Origin: Hydrangea macrophylla
Taxonomy: Eukaryota; Streptophyta; Magnoliopsida; Cornales; Hydrangeaceae
Direction: 5' to 3'
Length of the DNA: 64,000 nt
NCBI GenBank assembly: GCA_033977485.1
Contig: CM066982.1
Location: forward strand, 31,536,218-31,600,217
Part shown: positions 11,189-22,107 of the stretch, piece by piece
Layout of the letters: each line of letters starts with the position of its first letter
Numbering within the stretch: position 1 is the first letter of the stretch
Notes under the pieces: model-generated
What the model was told of the DNA's origin: nothing
Database searches by the model: none
The model's input: the letters and a program-made list of their open reading frames with translations, nothing else
Translations under genes and position numbers: made by a program

Positions 11189-11604
11189 TGACAAGTGGGA
11201 GTATCTGTACAATACATCTACGCAGGAACACGAAAACACCACAAATAAGTTCATAATTCTTAGTTTTATCTACAATTGTGTTACAATACATATTTTGATA
11301 CAATGAGATGATTCCATGATGATTTCTGTTGTATTAGACTCTATTCTGTGCAGATATACTGTGTTGCCATGAGCAGGAATTGATTACAGGAAAACGGTAA
11401 AGCAAAGATACAGAAGGGACATGTCAAAGTTGAATTAACAATTATAATCAATTGAAGGATCCCCAAGCGATCATAGAAGTGTAATCAATCAAAGATTCTC
11501 AAGAGCTTGAAGACTTATAAGTTCAATCGACTGACTTAAGTTGTATCTTTTAATATGAGTTAAAAACCCATCCTCTGCATGCCCACTTTTGTTTTCTCTA
11601 GTTT
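11189..11604 (+). mobile_element. 3' LTR of the old Athila/Tat-like element, left piece (split by the LINE)
   Basis: Begins TGACAAGTGGG right after the polypurine tract, the position where the young family's LTR begins TGATTCGAGG. It contains diverged copies of the family's CAATCGATTGAA-type motifs (11440-11530). The LTR is interrupted at about 11604 and resumes at 51226. The two pieces total roughly 1.5 kb, close to the 1622-bp LTR of the young relative. Confidence 0.66.
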
Positions 11605-11734
11605 AGAGAGAGAGAGACAGAGAGACAAAGAGAGAGAGAGTTCCTTTGTGCTTTGTAGGTCTCTCCATTCAGCTAAAGTCCTTTCCCAAGACATGGCCAC
11701 TCTCATCCTCCCTACTTAAAGATGCCTATCAAAT
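11605..11734 (+). mobile_element. LINE, putative 5' leader (piece 1 of 4)
   Basis: A GA-rich start followed by a pyrimidine-rich leader, with no ORF1-like coding visible. Continuity with 18796 onward is shown by the target duplication CAAAT at 11730-11734 and 18791-18795 flanking the young LTR element. The LINE start is uncertain. The sequence TCTAGTTT at 11597-11604 resembles ATTAGTTT after the LINE tail (51227-51234), a candidate short target duplication. Confidence 0.5.
11730..11734. repeat. Target-site duplication CAAAT, left copy
   Basis: A perfect 5-bp direct repeat with 18791-18795, immediately outside the TG...CA LTR termini. Five bp is the usual Ty3/gypsy target duplication. Confidence 0.92.
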
Positions 11735-13356
11735 TGACACGACTAAAAAGTTGTGCGCTCTTGTGCAACACCCAAGTGTAGGTGATCGTGCAAGTAATAT
11801 AGTACTGGAAGTCCAGGTCGATCCCACAGGGAAGGAATAGGAAGAATGTATACTAAGTTATAACCTAAAGAAAAAGAAAATAAGGATGAATGATTGGAGG
11901 TTCTAATGAATCCTACTAAATTAAATTAAACTAAATAATAAACTAAACATAAGGAAACATAATAATTAAACAGCTAAAATAAAGGTGTTGGAAACACGTG
12001 AATCCACATCAATCCTAACCATCTACCATGCACATTCATTAACGTTCTATGGAGTTCATTCCTTTTCAGCATTCCGTATTTTTCTAAAGATATAGACTCA
12101 GTAGCCCTTTCATGACCGGGACTACATCATCACATTTGAGTAAAATACATGGAAGACGGTTTAAAACAATGGTAATTACTTGCACTCTAAATGGTGTTAG
12201 CATTCAAAGTGGTTTTCAAAAGTCATTGAAGAAAAGGCCTTAAGGCTTTAAGTTCTAAAAACTGTTGTGACAAACTGAGCTTATAGGGACAATTTGATGA
12301 CAGATTTCTAAAACAGAAAGTCATGGAATACTTCAAAGAATCATCTCAAGATTCTGCAAGTTCGATCAATCGAAGCGCTCTCGATCGATCGGACAGCATC
12401 ATCCTTCAATCGATCGAACTATCTTCGATCGCTTGACTATCTCTGGTTCGATCGATCGAAATACCTTCGATCGATCGAGCCCAAGGTTTCTATATCATAC
12501 ATGGCAGAGGCTAAGAATCAATATTTCATCACATATTTCCAACGTCTAAACTACGGAAACATGATTAAACTAGTGCAGGAATAGAAAAACATAACAATCA
12601 TTAACATCTAAACTAATAAACAATCAAATAGAGATAAAGGAACATAAAAACCTGGAATAAACCTGAATAGAACTTGTAATCAACATCAATCTTGAGTAAT
12701 CTTCAGTATATTAATGAAAAAGATGAAGAAGAATATGAATCTAACCTAACCTACTCCTAATCTAACCCTAAAACTACCCTAAACTGCTGTTCTGTGCGTT
12801 CTGGAGCGTCCTCCCTTCGTCTGGCGTCAAAACGACGTATATATAGGGTTCCCACAGAGTTTACGCAACTTTTGGGTGAATAAAAGGTTCGATCGATCGA
12901 GCTCAGTTCGATCGATCGAAGGTTCGATCGATTGAACCCTTCTTCAATCGCTTGAACTCTTCTGATTTTGACAGCACTGCACACCGATGGGAGAATGGCC
13001 ATAACTTTTTACTCGGACCTCGGATTGACCTCCCGTTTGTGGCCACGCGACCGTAACTCAAAGATCTACATTTCATGTCTCTGGGAAAATCTTCCAAATC
13101 TGAAGTCATCATTGTCAAAATTGCCATTTTCTCAGCTGCTTCTGTTGTTCTATCCACCAGAATCACTTTCTTTAGCTCCACTTCTTTGATTTACATCCTA
13201 ATACCTATAAAACCATGCAAAAACATATAGTTTAGCATTAACACAATAAAAATAACATTGTTATTAGAATGCACCTAAATGTAGGGACTTTGGGGATAAA
13301 AGATGCATAAAATACTACGTAATACACTATAAACATGCACTTTTCACCTCGAATCA
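11735..13356 (-). repeat. 3' LTR of the young element
   Basis: 1622 bp, TGACAC...GAATCA on the plus strand. It contains two clusters of CGATCGATCG-type palindromic motifs (12361-12480 and 12885-12960) and a minus-strand TATATATA at 12838-12845. Open frames of 81-92 codons occur identically in both LTRs; they are by-products of LTR identity and I do not call them genes. Confidence 0.95.
12838..12845 (-). promoter_or_regulatory. LTR TATA box (3' LTR)
   Basis: TATATATA reading CCCTATATATACG on the minus strand, positioned between the two CGATCG motif clusters. The identical site in the other LTR is at 18272-18279. Confidence 0.6.
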
Positions 13357-13366
13357 CACCCCCCAA
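13357..13366 (-). other. Polypurine tract of the young element
   Basis: TTGGGGGGTG on the minus strand immediately precedes the 3' LTR start TGATTCGAGG. It is the expected plus-strand DNA primer site. Confidence 0.85.
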
Positions 13367-15326
13367 CTAGCTCGTTGCTAGTCCCTAGCAATGAAGCGAA
13401 CTACAACAGTGTTTATTTAACTCTAAAAATGAAAACAAAATAAATTAAAATCCTAACTCACTTTCGCAGGAATCGCGATTGCATTTAGCATATGCAACAA
13501 GCCTTTAAACCCCTAGGTTCCCCCTAGTGGACGAGTGTTGTCTCGTGAGGGTTTGCAGTGAATCTACCCACAAAATTCATGTTTATAGTAATGGTTCTCA
13601 TTTAAATGTTTTCAAGAAATTTTTCCTCTCATTTAGCAATATAATTAAGCTCAACAATCTCATGAAACTCTCTAGTATGCCATAGCCATGCAATACACAT
13701 ATTACAGTTAATCTACTATCAAAGTCATTAGAATGTTCCATACCTATTAATCTTCAAGTGTGTGTGTATGGACAACCAAAATACAAAACTTCAATTTCAA
13801 AGCTTGCATAACCTAAGACACTATCAAGACGTTCATTTTGACTCAACTCTCACCGGGATTACACTCTTAAGATGAAATCACTCTGAATTAGGTGTAATAA
13901 TTATCACTCATGATATGGAAGCTGTAAAGAGTAATTGTAAATGGAATCTAATGCTTCTCATATCTAAATAGAAAAACGGAATTTTATAGTGCACAAAGTC
14001 TCATGAAAGAATACTTTTCACTAGAAGAGCGAGATACCGTGGAGAACTCTCTAATTACCTTAACTTCAAATCCATTTTACTTAAAATCATTAGGACTTTG
14101 AAAAAGAGGTATTAAGTGAAAGAAGAAAGAGGCTCGTGATATTCAATTGAGTCAAAGGATGTGATTGGAATGTCTACTATAACTTTTCAAACTTCCCACA
14201 TCTCCAATCTCTCTCTTCTTCTTTTCTTTTATTTATTTTTTTCACACTCTTCTTTTCATTCCTTTTTTTCTTTTGTAACAACCATTGGCATTTTTTTTTT
14301 TTTTTTTTTTTTTATATGCCTTTCTTTTTCTTTTTCTTTCTTTTTTCCATTTTTTTTTCTGCCAACTTTTCCTTATTCACACAACCAAACTTCTTGTCAA
14401 TGCAACACATCCCGATCACACCTAAATAAAGAACTGATGCTTGAACTCCTAATTTGGAGTTAGGTATAGACTGTAGGATTGTGAGGACAAGGCAATTATG
14501 ATAAGCTCAAGAGGTGAAGTAAAGGAATAGCATAGAGGTAGGCCAAGGCTGTATTATCCATGTATGGTCAAAAGATGGCCTAAATCATCTTCTAAGTTAA
14601 TAGGATAATTCATTTCAGCAAATTCAAGAGCTCTAAAGTTTGGTAAATCCTGAACGTTCTCTTCTAGTGATCAGTCAAAATGAAGAAAAAAAATGAGACT
14701 TTCAACGAATTAATACGCTTTTCAAAAAGTAAGAGTAATTTAATAAAACCCTCAAAAACAAAAGAATGGCGCAAAAGCTCACTTGGGTTATTAGTCTCCA
14801 CTACAGTCTTTCAAGACACTTAAACTATGCTTACTAATCCATTTTAGCTAAGTACAAGGTTGTCACAACGTGCTCAAAGTTGTTTAAAGATCAAAAGGCA
14901 TAAAACATACTATAACTAAGATAGTAAACAAACTATCATAGTGTATCACATACTAATAACATATAGAAAATAACACTAATGCATCATAACTGACTACATT
15001 AACTATGAGAGAAATACAAGAACCATTAAAAATTTCAAAATTTTTGCAATTTTGATTTACTGTGTCATGTTGCTAAGCAGGTATATGACACTAAAGTACA
15101 ACAGAAAGATATGAGGCATGCAATGACTCACTCCCCCCAACTAAAACTAAACATTGTCCCCAATGTTCTAAACTAAGCACATGGACATGTAAAGTAAAGC
15201 GAGAGAAGGAAGGATGTTACCTCGAAGCGTTAATATCCATTTTTTTTTTCAACTTACCTGCAAAATCATTAGTAGCAACAAGGAAAAATAGAGAACATAA
15301 TATAACAACTCAGTTAATAAATTCGG
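13367..15326 (-). other. Long 3' untranslated region of the young element
   Basis: Almost 2 kb without a credible gene. It includes a pyrimidine-rich stretch with a long T run (14215-14350) and a block shared with the old relative at 10640-11188. The open frame through the T-rich tract (14161-14463, plus) is low-complexity Phe/Ser and is not considered coding. Confidence 0.75.
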
Positions 15327-17033
15327 TTAATCAAGATACTTATCATAAAGTAATAATCGAAATTTTTGAGGATCTTCCCAATAAAATAATTTAACAGTGA
15401 GAAGAATGTTGGGATCCTCACAAAAATGCAACTCCCCCCAACTAATGTCAGGCTCAAGGTCCGAGGAGATGATGCAAAACCTATGGCTTCCAAATTTTTT
15501 TGGGACAGTTATAAAAGGAATACAACACTTTTTAGGAATTATATGCAAGAAACGATCTTTAGTGTTGGTATTTCCTATAACAGCCTCTATTTTAATACTA
15601 AAAACAGGGGGAGGCCATGGTTCAATAAAAGGGTCAGGGTCGAAGTGATGTTCTAATGAAGCTTCACCACCCTCCGCTTGTCCTAGAACAGAATCTATGG
15701 AGATATGATCATATGAATGAGATTTCTGTTCTATGCACATGGTTTTGGACTGAACTTGGATAAAGCTATCTATTTGGGCCTCAATGTCATACTCACTCAA
15801 GAAGGTCAAGCAGTCTAGAAGATTGCTAGCTTCTTGTTGAATTTTAAGATCATCTAAAGTGGGCCCAATATTTTCCAAGTCTTCTCTCAAAGAATTTTGA
15901 AAGTTAAAATTTTGTGAAGAACATGTGCTAGTATCCTTACCATCCTCTTCCACAACACATTCTGTTTGTTCACGAATGGGGTACACATAACATTCAAGCT
16001 CAGGACGAGAGCTTTGATTGATAGCAAGGATAGGTGATGGGCAACTTGGTGACACCACCTCTTCGGTCGAAAGAGGTGAGGGTTCATGAATATCACAAGA
16101 ATCTAAATCGGATTTAGATTCTTCAATTATGTCCTTTCTAGGGTCACTTTCAAAGGTAGGGGTAGAGTCAACAGGGGACTCTTCCTTTCCTAATTGCGTG
16201 CAATCACCTAAACTCTCGTCATCTTTTAAAACCTCATTCTCATCCTTGTAACTCTCCTCACTATATATGTCATCTATTGAGGTGCTCTGGACAAAGAGAT
16301 TGTGCAGTTTTATCCAGGCAGTGAAGGAGTTGATGTTTGGGGTTGTATGTTGAGGAGAAGATAGTTCTACAACTTCATGCTCAATGGTTTGGTTTTGGAG
16401 TTCTTGTTGGGTTATCACTTTCTCAAATGAGTTGTTAACCTCACTCGGTATGAACCCATCATTGTCCTCTAATTCCATTCCATTGTTAGTGTCTTGAAAT
16501 TCAGGTTGTAGCGTTGAAGGACTGGTATAGTCTTCTAAAGGTTGGCTATCAAATGCTTGTTGATATCTAGCTCCTAATTTATCAATTGCACTCTCTAGCC
16601 TTTTCATTTCACTAAGCAGCAATTCTAACATACCATTATCCTCAACTTGGTTATTCTCCTCATTATAACTATATGAAGTTTCACCCCATTGTTGTTGGTA
16701 ATAGTCCCCTTCCCATTGTGTTTGTGTGCAAGACTCCCCAGAAGGAAAGTCTTGGTGCATTTGGTAATCGTGGGAACTACTACTATATCCTACACTATCA
16801 TTTTGGTTATATCCCCATTGCGATTGATAGAACTCTCCAGGTGGAGATTCTTGGTACGTTTGATAACATGGGGGACTAACACGATGGTTTTCCCATTGTG
16901 GTGATTGGTAGCACTCAGGTTGATAATGTGCATCATATGTGGGTGCTTGCCAACTCGGGGTATAGTTCTCATTACCTAATGTGTACCCATTCGTGGTATT
17001 TGTGTTGTATGGAGGGTAATATGGATAAGACAT
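15327..17033 (-). CDS. Intact 568-residue ORF of the young LTR element, function unknown
   Basis: The only long ORF of the element, in the gag position about 110 bp downstream of the primer site, with ATG at 17033. Residues 1-130 are rich in Tyr, Pro, Gln, Ser and Trp, with repeated phrases such as CYQTYQESPPGEFYQSQWG and QTQWEGDYYQQQWGE. Residues about 130-160 (MLELLLSEMKRLESAIDKLG) could form a helix. The middle (160-440) is acidic and Ser-rich, probably disordered. The C-terminal ~110 residues are more hydrophobic and look folded (FGSHRFCIISSDLEPDISWG). I see no zinc knuckle, DTG protease or RT motif. It may be a capsid-like or RNA-packaging protein by position, but that is inference. Intactness fits the recent insertion. 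Confidence 0.8.
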   Translation of the reverse strand: MSYPYYPPYNTNTTNGYTLGNENYTPSWQAPTYDAHYQPECYQSPQWENHRVSPPCYQTYQESPPGEFYQSQWGYNQNDSVGYSSSSHDYQMHQDFPSGESCTQTQWEGDYYQQQWGETSYSYNEENNQVEDNGMLELLLSEMKRLESAIDKLGARYQQAFDSQPLEDYTSPSTLQPEFQDTNNGMELEDNDGFIPSEVNNSFEKVITQQELQNQTIEHEVVELSSPQHTTPNINSFTAWIKLHNLFVQSTSIDDIYSEESYKDENEVLKDDESLGDCTQLGKEESPVDSTPTFESDPRKDIIEESKSDLDSCDIHEPSPLSTEEVVSPSCPSPILAINQSSRPELECYVYPIREQTECVVEEDGKDTSTCSSQNFNFQNSLREDLENIGPTLDDLKIQQEASNLLDCLTFLSEYDIEAQIDSFIQVQSKTMCIEQKSHSYDHISIDSVLGQAEGGEASLEHHFDPDPFIEPWPPPVFSIKIEAVIGNTNTKDRFLHIIPKKCCIPFITVPKKFGSHRFCIISSDLEPDISWGELHFCEDPNILLTVKLFYWEDPQKFRLLLYDKYLD

Positions 17034-17059
17034 GTTTACCCAAAATATTTAAACAAAAG

Positions 17060-17060
<1 letters not shown>

Positions 17061-17091
<31 letters not shown>
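17061..17091. repeat. Poly-T run (poly-A on the element's coding strand)
   Basis: A run of about 31 T between the primer site and the ORF start. On the minus strand this is an A-rich leader just upstream of the start codon. Confidence 0.85.
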
Positions 17092-17095
<4 letters not shown>

Positions 17096-17144
17096 AAAAG
17101 GAAAAAAATGGAAATAACTTAGTAAAATCCTAACCTAGTTGCCT

Positions 17145-17162
17145 TCCCCGGCAACGGCGCCA
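17145..17162 (-). other. Primer binding site, tRNA-Asp type
   Basis: Minus strand TGGCGCCGTTGCCGGGGA, six bases inside the 5' LTR. Complementary to the 3' end of plant tRNA-Asp, the primer typical of Athila and some Tat elements. It fixes the element's orientation. Confidence 0.88.
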
Positions 17163-17168
17163 AAAACT

Positions 17169-18790
17169 TGACACGACTAAAAAGTTGTGCGCTCTTGCGC
17201 AACACCCAAGTGTAGGTGATCGTGCAAGTAATATAGTACTGGAAGTCCAGGTCGATCCCACAGGGAAGGAATAGGAAGAATGTATACTAAGTTATAACCT
17301 AAAGAAAAAGAAAATAAGGATGAATGATTGGAGGTTCTAATGAATCCTACTAAATTAAATTAAACTAAATAATAAACTAAACATAAGGAAACATAATAAT
17401 TAAACAGCTAAAATAAAGGTGTTGGAAACACGTGAATCCACATCAATCCTAACCATCTACCATGCACATTCATTAACGTTCTATGGAGTTCATTCCTTTT
17501 CAGCATTCCGTATTTTTCTAAAGATATAGACTCAGTAGCCCTTTCATGACCGGGACTACATCATCACATTTGAGTAAAATACATGGAAGACGGTTTAAAA
17601 CAATGGTAATTACTTGCACTCTAAATGGTGTTAGCATTCAAAGTGGTTTTCAAAAGTCATTGAAGAAAAGGCCTTAAGGCTTTAAGTTCTAAAAACTGTT
17701 GTGACAAACTGAGCTTATAAGGACAATTTGATGACAGATTTCTAAAACAGAAAGTCATGGAATACTTCAAAGAATCATCTCAAGATTCTGCAAGTTCGAT
17801 CAATCGAAGCGCTCTCGATCGATCGGACAGCATCATCCTTCAATCGATCGAACTATCTTCGATCGCTTGACTATCTCTGGTTCGATCGATCGAAATACCT
17901 TCGATCGATCGAGCCCAAGGTTTCTATATCATACATGGCAGAGGCTAAGAATCAATATTTCATCACATATTTCCAACGTCTAAACTACGGAAACATGATT
18001 AAACTAGTGCAGGAATAGAAAAACATAACAATCATTAACATCTAAACTAATAAACAATCAAATAGAGATAAAGGAACATAAAAACCTGGAATAAACCTGA
18101 ATAGAACTTGTAATCAACATCAATCTTGAGTAATCTTCAGTATATTAATGAAAAAGATGAAGAAGAATATGAATCTAACCTAACCTACTCCTAATCTAAC
18201 CCTAAAACTACCCTAAACTGCTGTTCTGTGCGTTCTGGAGCGTCCTCCCTTCGTCTGGCGTCAAAACGACGTATATATAGGGTTCCCACAGAGTTTACGC
18301 AACTTTTGGGTGAATAAAAGGTTCGATCGATCGAGCTCAGTTCGATCGATCGAAGGTTCGATCGATTGAACCCTTCTTCAATCGCTTGAACTCTTCTGAT
18401 TTTGACAGCACTGCACACCGATGGGAGAATGGCCATAACTTTTTACTCGGACCTCGGATTGACCTCCCGTTTGTGGCCACGCGACCGTAACTCAAAGATC
18501 TACATTTCATGTCTCTGGGAAAATCTTCCAAATCTGAAGTCATCATTGTCAAAATTGCCATTTTCTCAGCTGCTTCTGTTGTTCTATCCACCAGAATCAC
18601 TTTCTTTAGCTCCACTTCTTTGATTTACATCCTAATACCTATAAAACCATGCAAAAACATATAGTTTAGCATTAACACAATAAAAATAACATTGTTATTA
18701 GAATGCACCTAAATGTAGGGACTTTGGGGATAAAAGATGCATAAAATACTACGTAATACACTATAAACATGCACTTTTCACCTCGAATCA
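17169..18790 (-). repeat. 5' LTR of the young element
   Basis: 1622 bp, nearly identical to 11735-13356. As the upstream LTR for minus-strand transcription, its TATATATA at 18272-18279 is the probable promoter of the 568-codon ORF. Confidence 0.95.
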
Positions 18791-18795
18791 CAAAT
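18791..18795. repeat. Target-site duplication CAAAT, right copy
   Basis: Matches 11730-11734 exactly. Confidence 0.92.
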
Positions 18796-19427
18796 CATCC
18801 CCAAATAACGATAAGAATAAGAGTAAAAAGAACTCACTCTCAGCTTCAGGTAAGTAAAACACCACCATCGTCGTTCTTAATGAATATTTGTTGTTAGAAT
18901 ATCAGGGGCCTTAATTTGCCCCCTAAACAATCTGAGGTTGCTAAGTTTATCCATGATAAAAATGTTGATCTCCTAAGCATTGTTGAAACTAAATTTAAAC
19001 AAGCTAATGAGGACAGTATCAGGAGAAAAATTACAAAAACTGGGATTCTATTTCTAATAGCAGTCCTAATTCTGTGGGAAGAATTTGGATAGGCTAGAAT
19101 GCTAACAAAATTAATCTTAAAATCCTTAAAACTACCTCTGAACTCATTCATATTAGCATTGAAAATGATGAGAAGACCACTTACTTGGAAGCATCTTTTG
19201 TTTATGGTTTTAATACTAGACAAGCTAGAGGGGAGCTGTGGTCTGATTTGAGTGCTATTAGCCCTAGTGTTTCTAAAATTAATTACATAACTCTTGGAAA
19301 CTTTAATGTTAATTGTGCCCAGAGGAGATATCTGATCCTAACCATAGATGGGATAATGATATGTATGATTTTAAAAGGATTGTTAATCATTGTTGTTTAG
19401 TAGATCTTATATATGTAGGTGAGATGG
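18796..19427 (+). mobile_element. LINE, leader and endonuclease (piece 2 of 4)
   Basis: Continues the LINE after the young LTR element. The coding part starts at an ATG at 18880. It ends at the GATGG (19423-19427) next to the inserted gag-only element; the LINE resumes at 23282. Confidence 0.88.
18880..19427 (+). pseudogene. LINE ORF2 endonuclease N-terminal part (APE-like), broken
   Basis: Encodes the start of a plant L1-type ORF2. After the ATG comes NICC then a TAG where Trp is expected, then NIRGLNLP, DLLSIVETKFK (the metal-binding Glu motif of APE-type endonucleases), a VGRIWIGWNAN stretch and LEASFVYGFNTRQARGELW. The conserved GDFN motif reads GNFN here (GAC to AAC), which would harm catalysis. 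Several frameshifts are present. The intact protein nicks target DNA for target-primed reverse transcription. Confidence 0.85.
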
Positions 19428-20098
19428 TAATACACCCAAAATTGGCTCTATCATACAACCGAGCGGTTCAACTCAGCAGCCAGTCCATGTCCCGGTCAAA
19501 TTATGCACAACTCCTTAGACAAGCATCAGCCCGAGCGGTCTAGTCTACCCGAGACTCACCATCCCGAGCGATTAATTCACGACTAGACCAACAAGTCGCG
19601 AAGAGCACACTGGCATGGTCCGTACAGGCGCAGGCCAGCTGGGCCCACAACAAATGCCCCAAAATATTCCAAGCAGTTTCCTACTCAAGATAGAAGACTT
19701 ATGGAAAGTGGACATTGTTTCCTAATCTAATTAGGAAACCCCCACAATTAATGCCAATCAAGCTTAATTAGATTATATTCCTTATCCATTTATGAATAGG
19801 TCTCTTGTATCTATAAAAGAGACCACTCACCCCCCCCCCCTTCAAAGGGAGGAACTTTTCAGTCTACACAACGCCTCTATAGCAGTCACCAACACGCCCG
19901 GCCGACCTACGGTAGCTCCAAACCATTGTTGGTTCACCACAGGTCCCCAGCTTTTTACAGTATAGTGAACGTGCTCAGACACACACGTGGACGTAGGTAC
20001 CTTCATTAACAGGGCCGAACCACATATAAAAAAATAGTCTCTCACTCTCTCTCTCTCTCATCTGTTTATTTATCTTTTGCCAAATTTTGGCATCATCA
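19428..20098 (+). repeat. 5' LTR of the gag-only element
   Basis: 671 bp ending ...GGCATCATCA. It starts TAATACACCC where the partner LTR has TGATACACCC, so the terminal TG has become TA. It includes TATAAAA at 19812-19818 and a CT repeat near the end. Confidence 0.9.
19812..19818 (+). promoter_or_regulatory. LTR TATA box
   Basis: TATAAAA in ATCTATAAAAGAGACCACTC; the same context recurs at 22953-22959 in the second LTR. Confidence 0.6.
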
Positions 20099-20101
20099 GC
20101 C

Positions 20102-20119
20102 TGGCACCATATGTGAGAA
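20102..20119 (+). other. Primer binding site, degenerate
   Basis: TGGCACCATATGTGAGAA three bases inside the 5' LTR. It resembles the TGGCGCC...GTGGGAA primer sites common in plant Ty3/gypsy elements, with several substitutions. Confidence 0.6.
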
Positions 20120-20159
20120 ATAATAAGTTCCTCATCAACAAATCTTTTGGCTGATAGCC

Positions 20160-21795
20160 ATGCCTCCGAAGAAGGGTGAAAAGAGTGCACAGCAGGCCAA
20201 CCAGTATGTTCCGTCGGCCCCGGCGCCAGCTATGATAGTTATTACATCTGAATAGATTACCGCGACCCTCGCACAACTCTTGGAGGGCCAGCGTCAAATC
20301 CAGCAACAGATCGAAGCCCTATTGGCCCAGTAAAGCAGTCCTCCAGTGGTCGGGAAACGATCCGGGAATGTCAGTACGGTCAGGAACTGATCTGGACCAG
20401 ACAACGCACACGAGCCAACCCATCCCATGTTGAGGATGCCACAGATCAATAGTAGGCGTGCTGCCCGAGAGGAAAGGCAAGAGCATATGGCCCAGGAATC
20501 AGTCCAGGGTCACTTGGTCAAGAGCCGAGGTGTCCCTAGGCAAACGATGAACCGGAGTCATAGCCAAGCCTGATCCCAGGGGACAGCACACTGCCATGAG
20601 AAGGAAGCCTCCTCCACTAACCCGAACTGCGGCCCGGATACCGATCAGGAAGGTATGGTGGCACGTATCAAGAACTTGCAGAAATAGATTGATGGAGTGG
20701 CCAAAAGGCAGGGCCAGAACCCTACTCAGAATCACGCCAATACTGTGATAAAGTCACCATTCTCTAGCCAGATCACGAGGTTTGCCATCCAATGCAAATT
20801 TAAGCAACCTAACCTAGATCCCTATAAAGGTTCGGGAAGCTCGGTCAACCATGCCCGGACCTACAAGGCTCAGATGACCCTAGCCACCAACTCTGATGAC
20901 CTACATTGCCTGGCCTTCCCCATCACTTTGAAAGGCCCGGCCGTGCAATGGTTCTACTCCTTGGAGCCCTGATCGATCCACAGTTTCAAGCAACTCAGCA
21001 AGCAGTTCATCAACCAGTTCATCGGTATACATGAACGAACAAAGCTTGACATGCAGCTACTGACAATCATACAAAGGAATAATGAGACTCTTAAGGAATT
21101 CACCGACCAGTTTAATCAAGAGAAGCTCGAATCTATGATCTTGATGAAACTATCACACTTATAGCCTTCTGTTCGGGAGTTCAACACACCAAGTGCGCTG
21201 CGTTGTTTCACAGAAATCGATCAGAAACTTTAGTTAAACTCACTGAGAGGGTTGGAGAATACATTGGCACTGAAGAATTTTTAAAGACCAAAGACCCCGG
21301 GCGCGTAAGCAACGAGTCTTCCAGAAGTAAGCGAAAGCGAGATCATCCTGGGAGTTCTGACAGTTTTCCAGTTCACAGCAGTCAGGGTCCGGCAGTCTCA
21401 ACCCGACCTCCAGCTCACAGTAGGCAGGGTCCGGCAGTCCCGACCCGACCTCCAGTTCGTAGCAGTTAGGATCCAGTGACCCCGAGCTTGAATCCAGCAC
21501 AGAGTAATCGGGAGTCAGGTGATCCCGACCTGACCTCCTGTCTCTAACAGTCTTGACCAATCCAACTATAGTGGTACTTGCCCGATCATCAGATAAGGAT
21601 CCGCAGACTGACAGAGAGCTCTTGAAAAGACCTCGGGCCACACCTGAGGCACATCAAAAGACCTCAGGCTCCAAATCTAGGCACAAAAGATCTCGAGCTC
21701 CGAACCCAGGCACTAAAGACCCCGGGATCGCACCCGAGGCAAAAGACCTCGGGGTCACGCCCAAGGCATCAGCTTCACTTAGGTCTAACCTATGA
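20160..21795 (+). pseudogene. Degenerate Ty3/gypsy gag
   Basis: Starts MPPKKGEKSAQQ at 20160. The capsid-like domain is visible at 20740-20970: PFSSQITRFAIQCKFKQPNL, LDPYKGSGSSVNHA, CLAFPITLKGPAVQWFYSL. It continues with QLSKQFINQFIGIHE and NETLKEFTDQFNQE (to about 21130). In another frame VGEYIGTEEFLKTKD follows, showing a frameshift near 21230. The tail (21360-21790) is Pro/Arg-rich and repetitive. Stops occur repeatedly. Intact gag of this class forms the virus-like particle. Confidence 0.82.
21360..21480 (+). repeat. Short tandem repeat in the gag tail, ~54-bp unit
   Basis: Imperfect copies of GCAGGGTCCGGCAGTCCCGA followed by CCCGACCTCCAG, encoding a repeated Gly-Pro-Ala-Val...Thr-Arg-Pro-Pro phrase. 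Probably slippage-generated. Confidence 0.65.
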
Positions 21796-22107
21796 TGGGG
21801 GCAAATCCCCCTAGGTGGCTAATGATGACAAGCTTCAAAAGACCCTGCAATCACCATATTCCAGGTCGATTACCTACAGTCCTAGCCTCCACAAGAACCT
21901 TGTCTTAGCGAAAGCTTAGGGGACAGAAAGGCACGATGGACTAAACAGGCAATCACACCGGGTACTTACAGGCCTTGCGGTAACTAAGTCTAACTCTTAG
22001 AAAACCAGGGTGCCTACAGTACTCAGAGGCAATAACTCTGCTTAGGTCCAAATCGACAATAGAGGTGACTAAAATTTCTTAGATTGACCGACTATAGAGG
22101 AGCAAAA

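Larger units (their letters stand above)
11735..18790 (-). mobile_element. Complete, very young non-autonomous LTR retrotransposon (7056 bp, minus)
   Basis: Two 1622-bp LTRs (11735-13356 and 17169-18790) begin TG and end CA. They are flanked by CAAAT duplications and differ at only two positions that I could find (C/T near 11764/17198 and A/G near 12286/17720). Polarity is minus: the primer site (17145-17162) lies next to the right LTR and the polypurine tract (13357-13366) next to the left one. The primer site matches the 3' end of plant tRNA-Asp, as used by Athila/Tat elements. Inside is one intact 568-codon ORF and no RT, RNase H or integrase, so movement would need a partner element. Confidence 0.93.

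Noticed and set aside
12757..13189. Open frames of 73-92 codons on both strands, repeated identically at 18191-18623
   Set aside because: They sit inside the two near-identical LTRs, overlap each other and have no domain; LTR sequence explains them.
14161..14463. 100-codon frame rich in Phe and Ser
   Set aside because: Produced by a T-rich, low-complexity tract in the element's 3' UTR.
21240..21641. 133-codon minus-strand frame
   Set aside because: Antisense to a repetitive gag tail; composition follows the repeat and no domain is visible.
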